NCBI GenBank assembly: GCA_030527665.1
Contig: JAUNAK010000002.1
Location: 1-64,000 of the forward strand
DNA: 64,000 nucleotides
Direction of reading: 5' to 3'
DNA from: Eubacteriales bacterium
Lineage (GTDB): Bacteria > Bacillota > Clostridia > Lachnospirales > Lachnospiraceae
Shown here: positions 63,540 through 64,000 of the stretch, in pieces
Layout of the letters: each line of letters begins with the position of its first letter
Position numbering within the stretch: the first letter of the stretch is position 1
The notes under the pieces: generated by a model
Database searches by the model: none
The model's input: only the letters and a program-made list of their open reading frames with translations
What the model was told of the DNA's origin: nothing
Translations under genes and position numbers: made by a program

Positions 63540-63560
63540 CGTTATAAGAGGTGATTGCAA

Positions 63561-64000
63561 ATGGCAAAAGAAAAAATTGGTGTTGTCGGTACAGGCAACA
63601 TCGGAGCCTGTTATGCGACTCTGTCTGCAGGAAACGGTTTTGATACAACCGTTATTGCCTACAACGAAGCCGAAAAAGAAAGATGTATTAATACTTTTGA
63701 GAAAAACTTTGCAGATCTGGCATCTTATGGTCTGGTAACAGAGGCCAATATTGAAGCAGCCAGAAAGCTGCTGCATATCTACTGCGATTATTCCGCACTG
63801 GACGGCTGTGAATTTGTATTTGAAGCTACACTGGAGAATATCAATGTTAAGAAGGAAGTATATGCCAACATTGAAGCTGTTGTTGCTTCCGATACGATTA
63901 TTGCATCCAGTACGTCTTCGATCACAGCTGAACAGCTGGCCGAGCATGTGAAGGTGAAAGAAAGACTGATCGTTGCACATCCGTTCCAGCCGGCACATCT
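63561..64000 (+). CDS. hbd: 3-hydroxybutyryl-CoA dehydrogenase, runs off the window
   Basis: First 146 residues only. The NAD-binding fold begins EKIGVVGTGNIGACYATLSA, continues with FVFEATLENINVKKEVYANIE and IASSTSSITAEQLAEH (the catalytic-domain lead with VAHPFQPAHL at the edge). It converts 3-hydroxybutyryl-CoA and acetoacetyl-CoA. AGAGGTG lies about 10 bases before the ATG. With crt it gives the oxidative arm; a thiolase would be expected beyond the window. Confidence 0.9.
   Translation, partial: MAKEKIGVVGTGNIGACYATLSAGNGFDTTVIAYNEAEKERCINTFEKNFADLASYGLVTEANIEAARKLLHIYCDYSALDGCEFVFEATLENINVKKEVYANIEAVVASDTIIASSTSSITAEQLAEHVKVKERLIVAHPFQPAH

Overview
The window reads as a chromosomal segment of an anaerobic, gut-type Firmicute, most likely a Clostridia/Lachnospiraceae member. 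Signs of this are moderate G+C, strong AGGAGG-type ribosome binding sites, a clostridial single-chain PurL, ferredoxin-dependent IorAB, a cobalamin riboswitch feeding an ECF transporter, Bcd-EtfAB and 4-hydroxybutyryl-CoA dehydratase. The species cannot be named from sequence alone. No tRNA, rRNA, CRISPR array, prophage or transposase gene was seen.

Region 1 (1-10.6 kb) is mixed. It holds a 5'-truncated alpha/beta-hydrolase, a calcineurin-like phosphoesterase, an Ogt-type DNA repair methyltransferase, a two-component system with two membrane sensor-like proteins and a NarL-type regulator, a secreted papain-family protease and a TIM-barrel epimerase/isomerase-like protein. Region 2 (10.9-20.9 kb) holds a 1,854-residue exported SLH-type surface protein, then an arylpyruvate module: iorA, iorB, a phenylacetate-CoA ligase and a double-ACT protein.

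Region 3 (21.0-39.5 kb) is the most striking part. A cobalamin riboswitch with its own terminator precedes about 18 kb of closely packed plus-strand genes. In order they encode an exported DUF4430 protein, a MoxR ATPase, a DUF58 protein, a membrane transglutaminase-like protein whose expected catalytic Cys is Ser, a giant GLUG-repeat surface protein, a membrane-anchored alpha/alpha-toroid protein, a membrane-anchored DUF4430 protein, and a complete ECF transporter (EcfT, fused EcfA-EcfA, S component). The toroid and DUF4430 folds correspond to the two halves of animal intrinsic factor/transcobalamin. I infer a B12-repressed surface system that captures corrinoids and hands them to an ECF importer. 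A 212-bp fold-back MITE-like element flanked by a 10-bp duplication sits inside the operon.

Region 4 (39.5-49.8 kb) holds UDP-galactopyranose mutase, PcrA helicase, PurL, a UroD-family protein lacking the usual zinc ligands, and two paralogous NTF2/SnoaL-like proteins. The 47.1-47.5 kb leader contains short motifs reminiscent of a cobalamin riboswitch.

Region 5 (49.8-64 kb) looks like a sigma-54-controlled fermentation locus. It starts with rpoN, followed by two near-consensus -24/-12 promoters, each preceded by a similar 8-6-8 palindrome that looks like an enhancer site. The first drives an iron/zinc-type alcohol dehydrogenase, a CoA-transferase and a PucR regulator. The second drives butyryl-CoA dehydrogenase, EtfB, EtfA, enoyl-CoA hydratase, 4-hydroxybutyryl-CoA dehydratase and the start of 3-hydroxybutyryl-CoA dehydrogenase. 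An APC permease and a nitrilase-family amidase lie between them. Together they suggest uptake and conversion of a GABA/4-hydroxybutyrate-type substrate through crotonyl-CoA to butyrate and acetyl-CoA.
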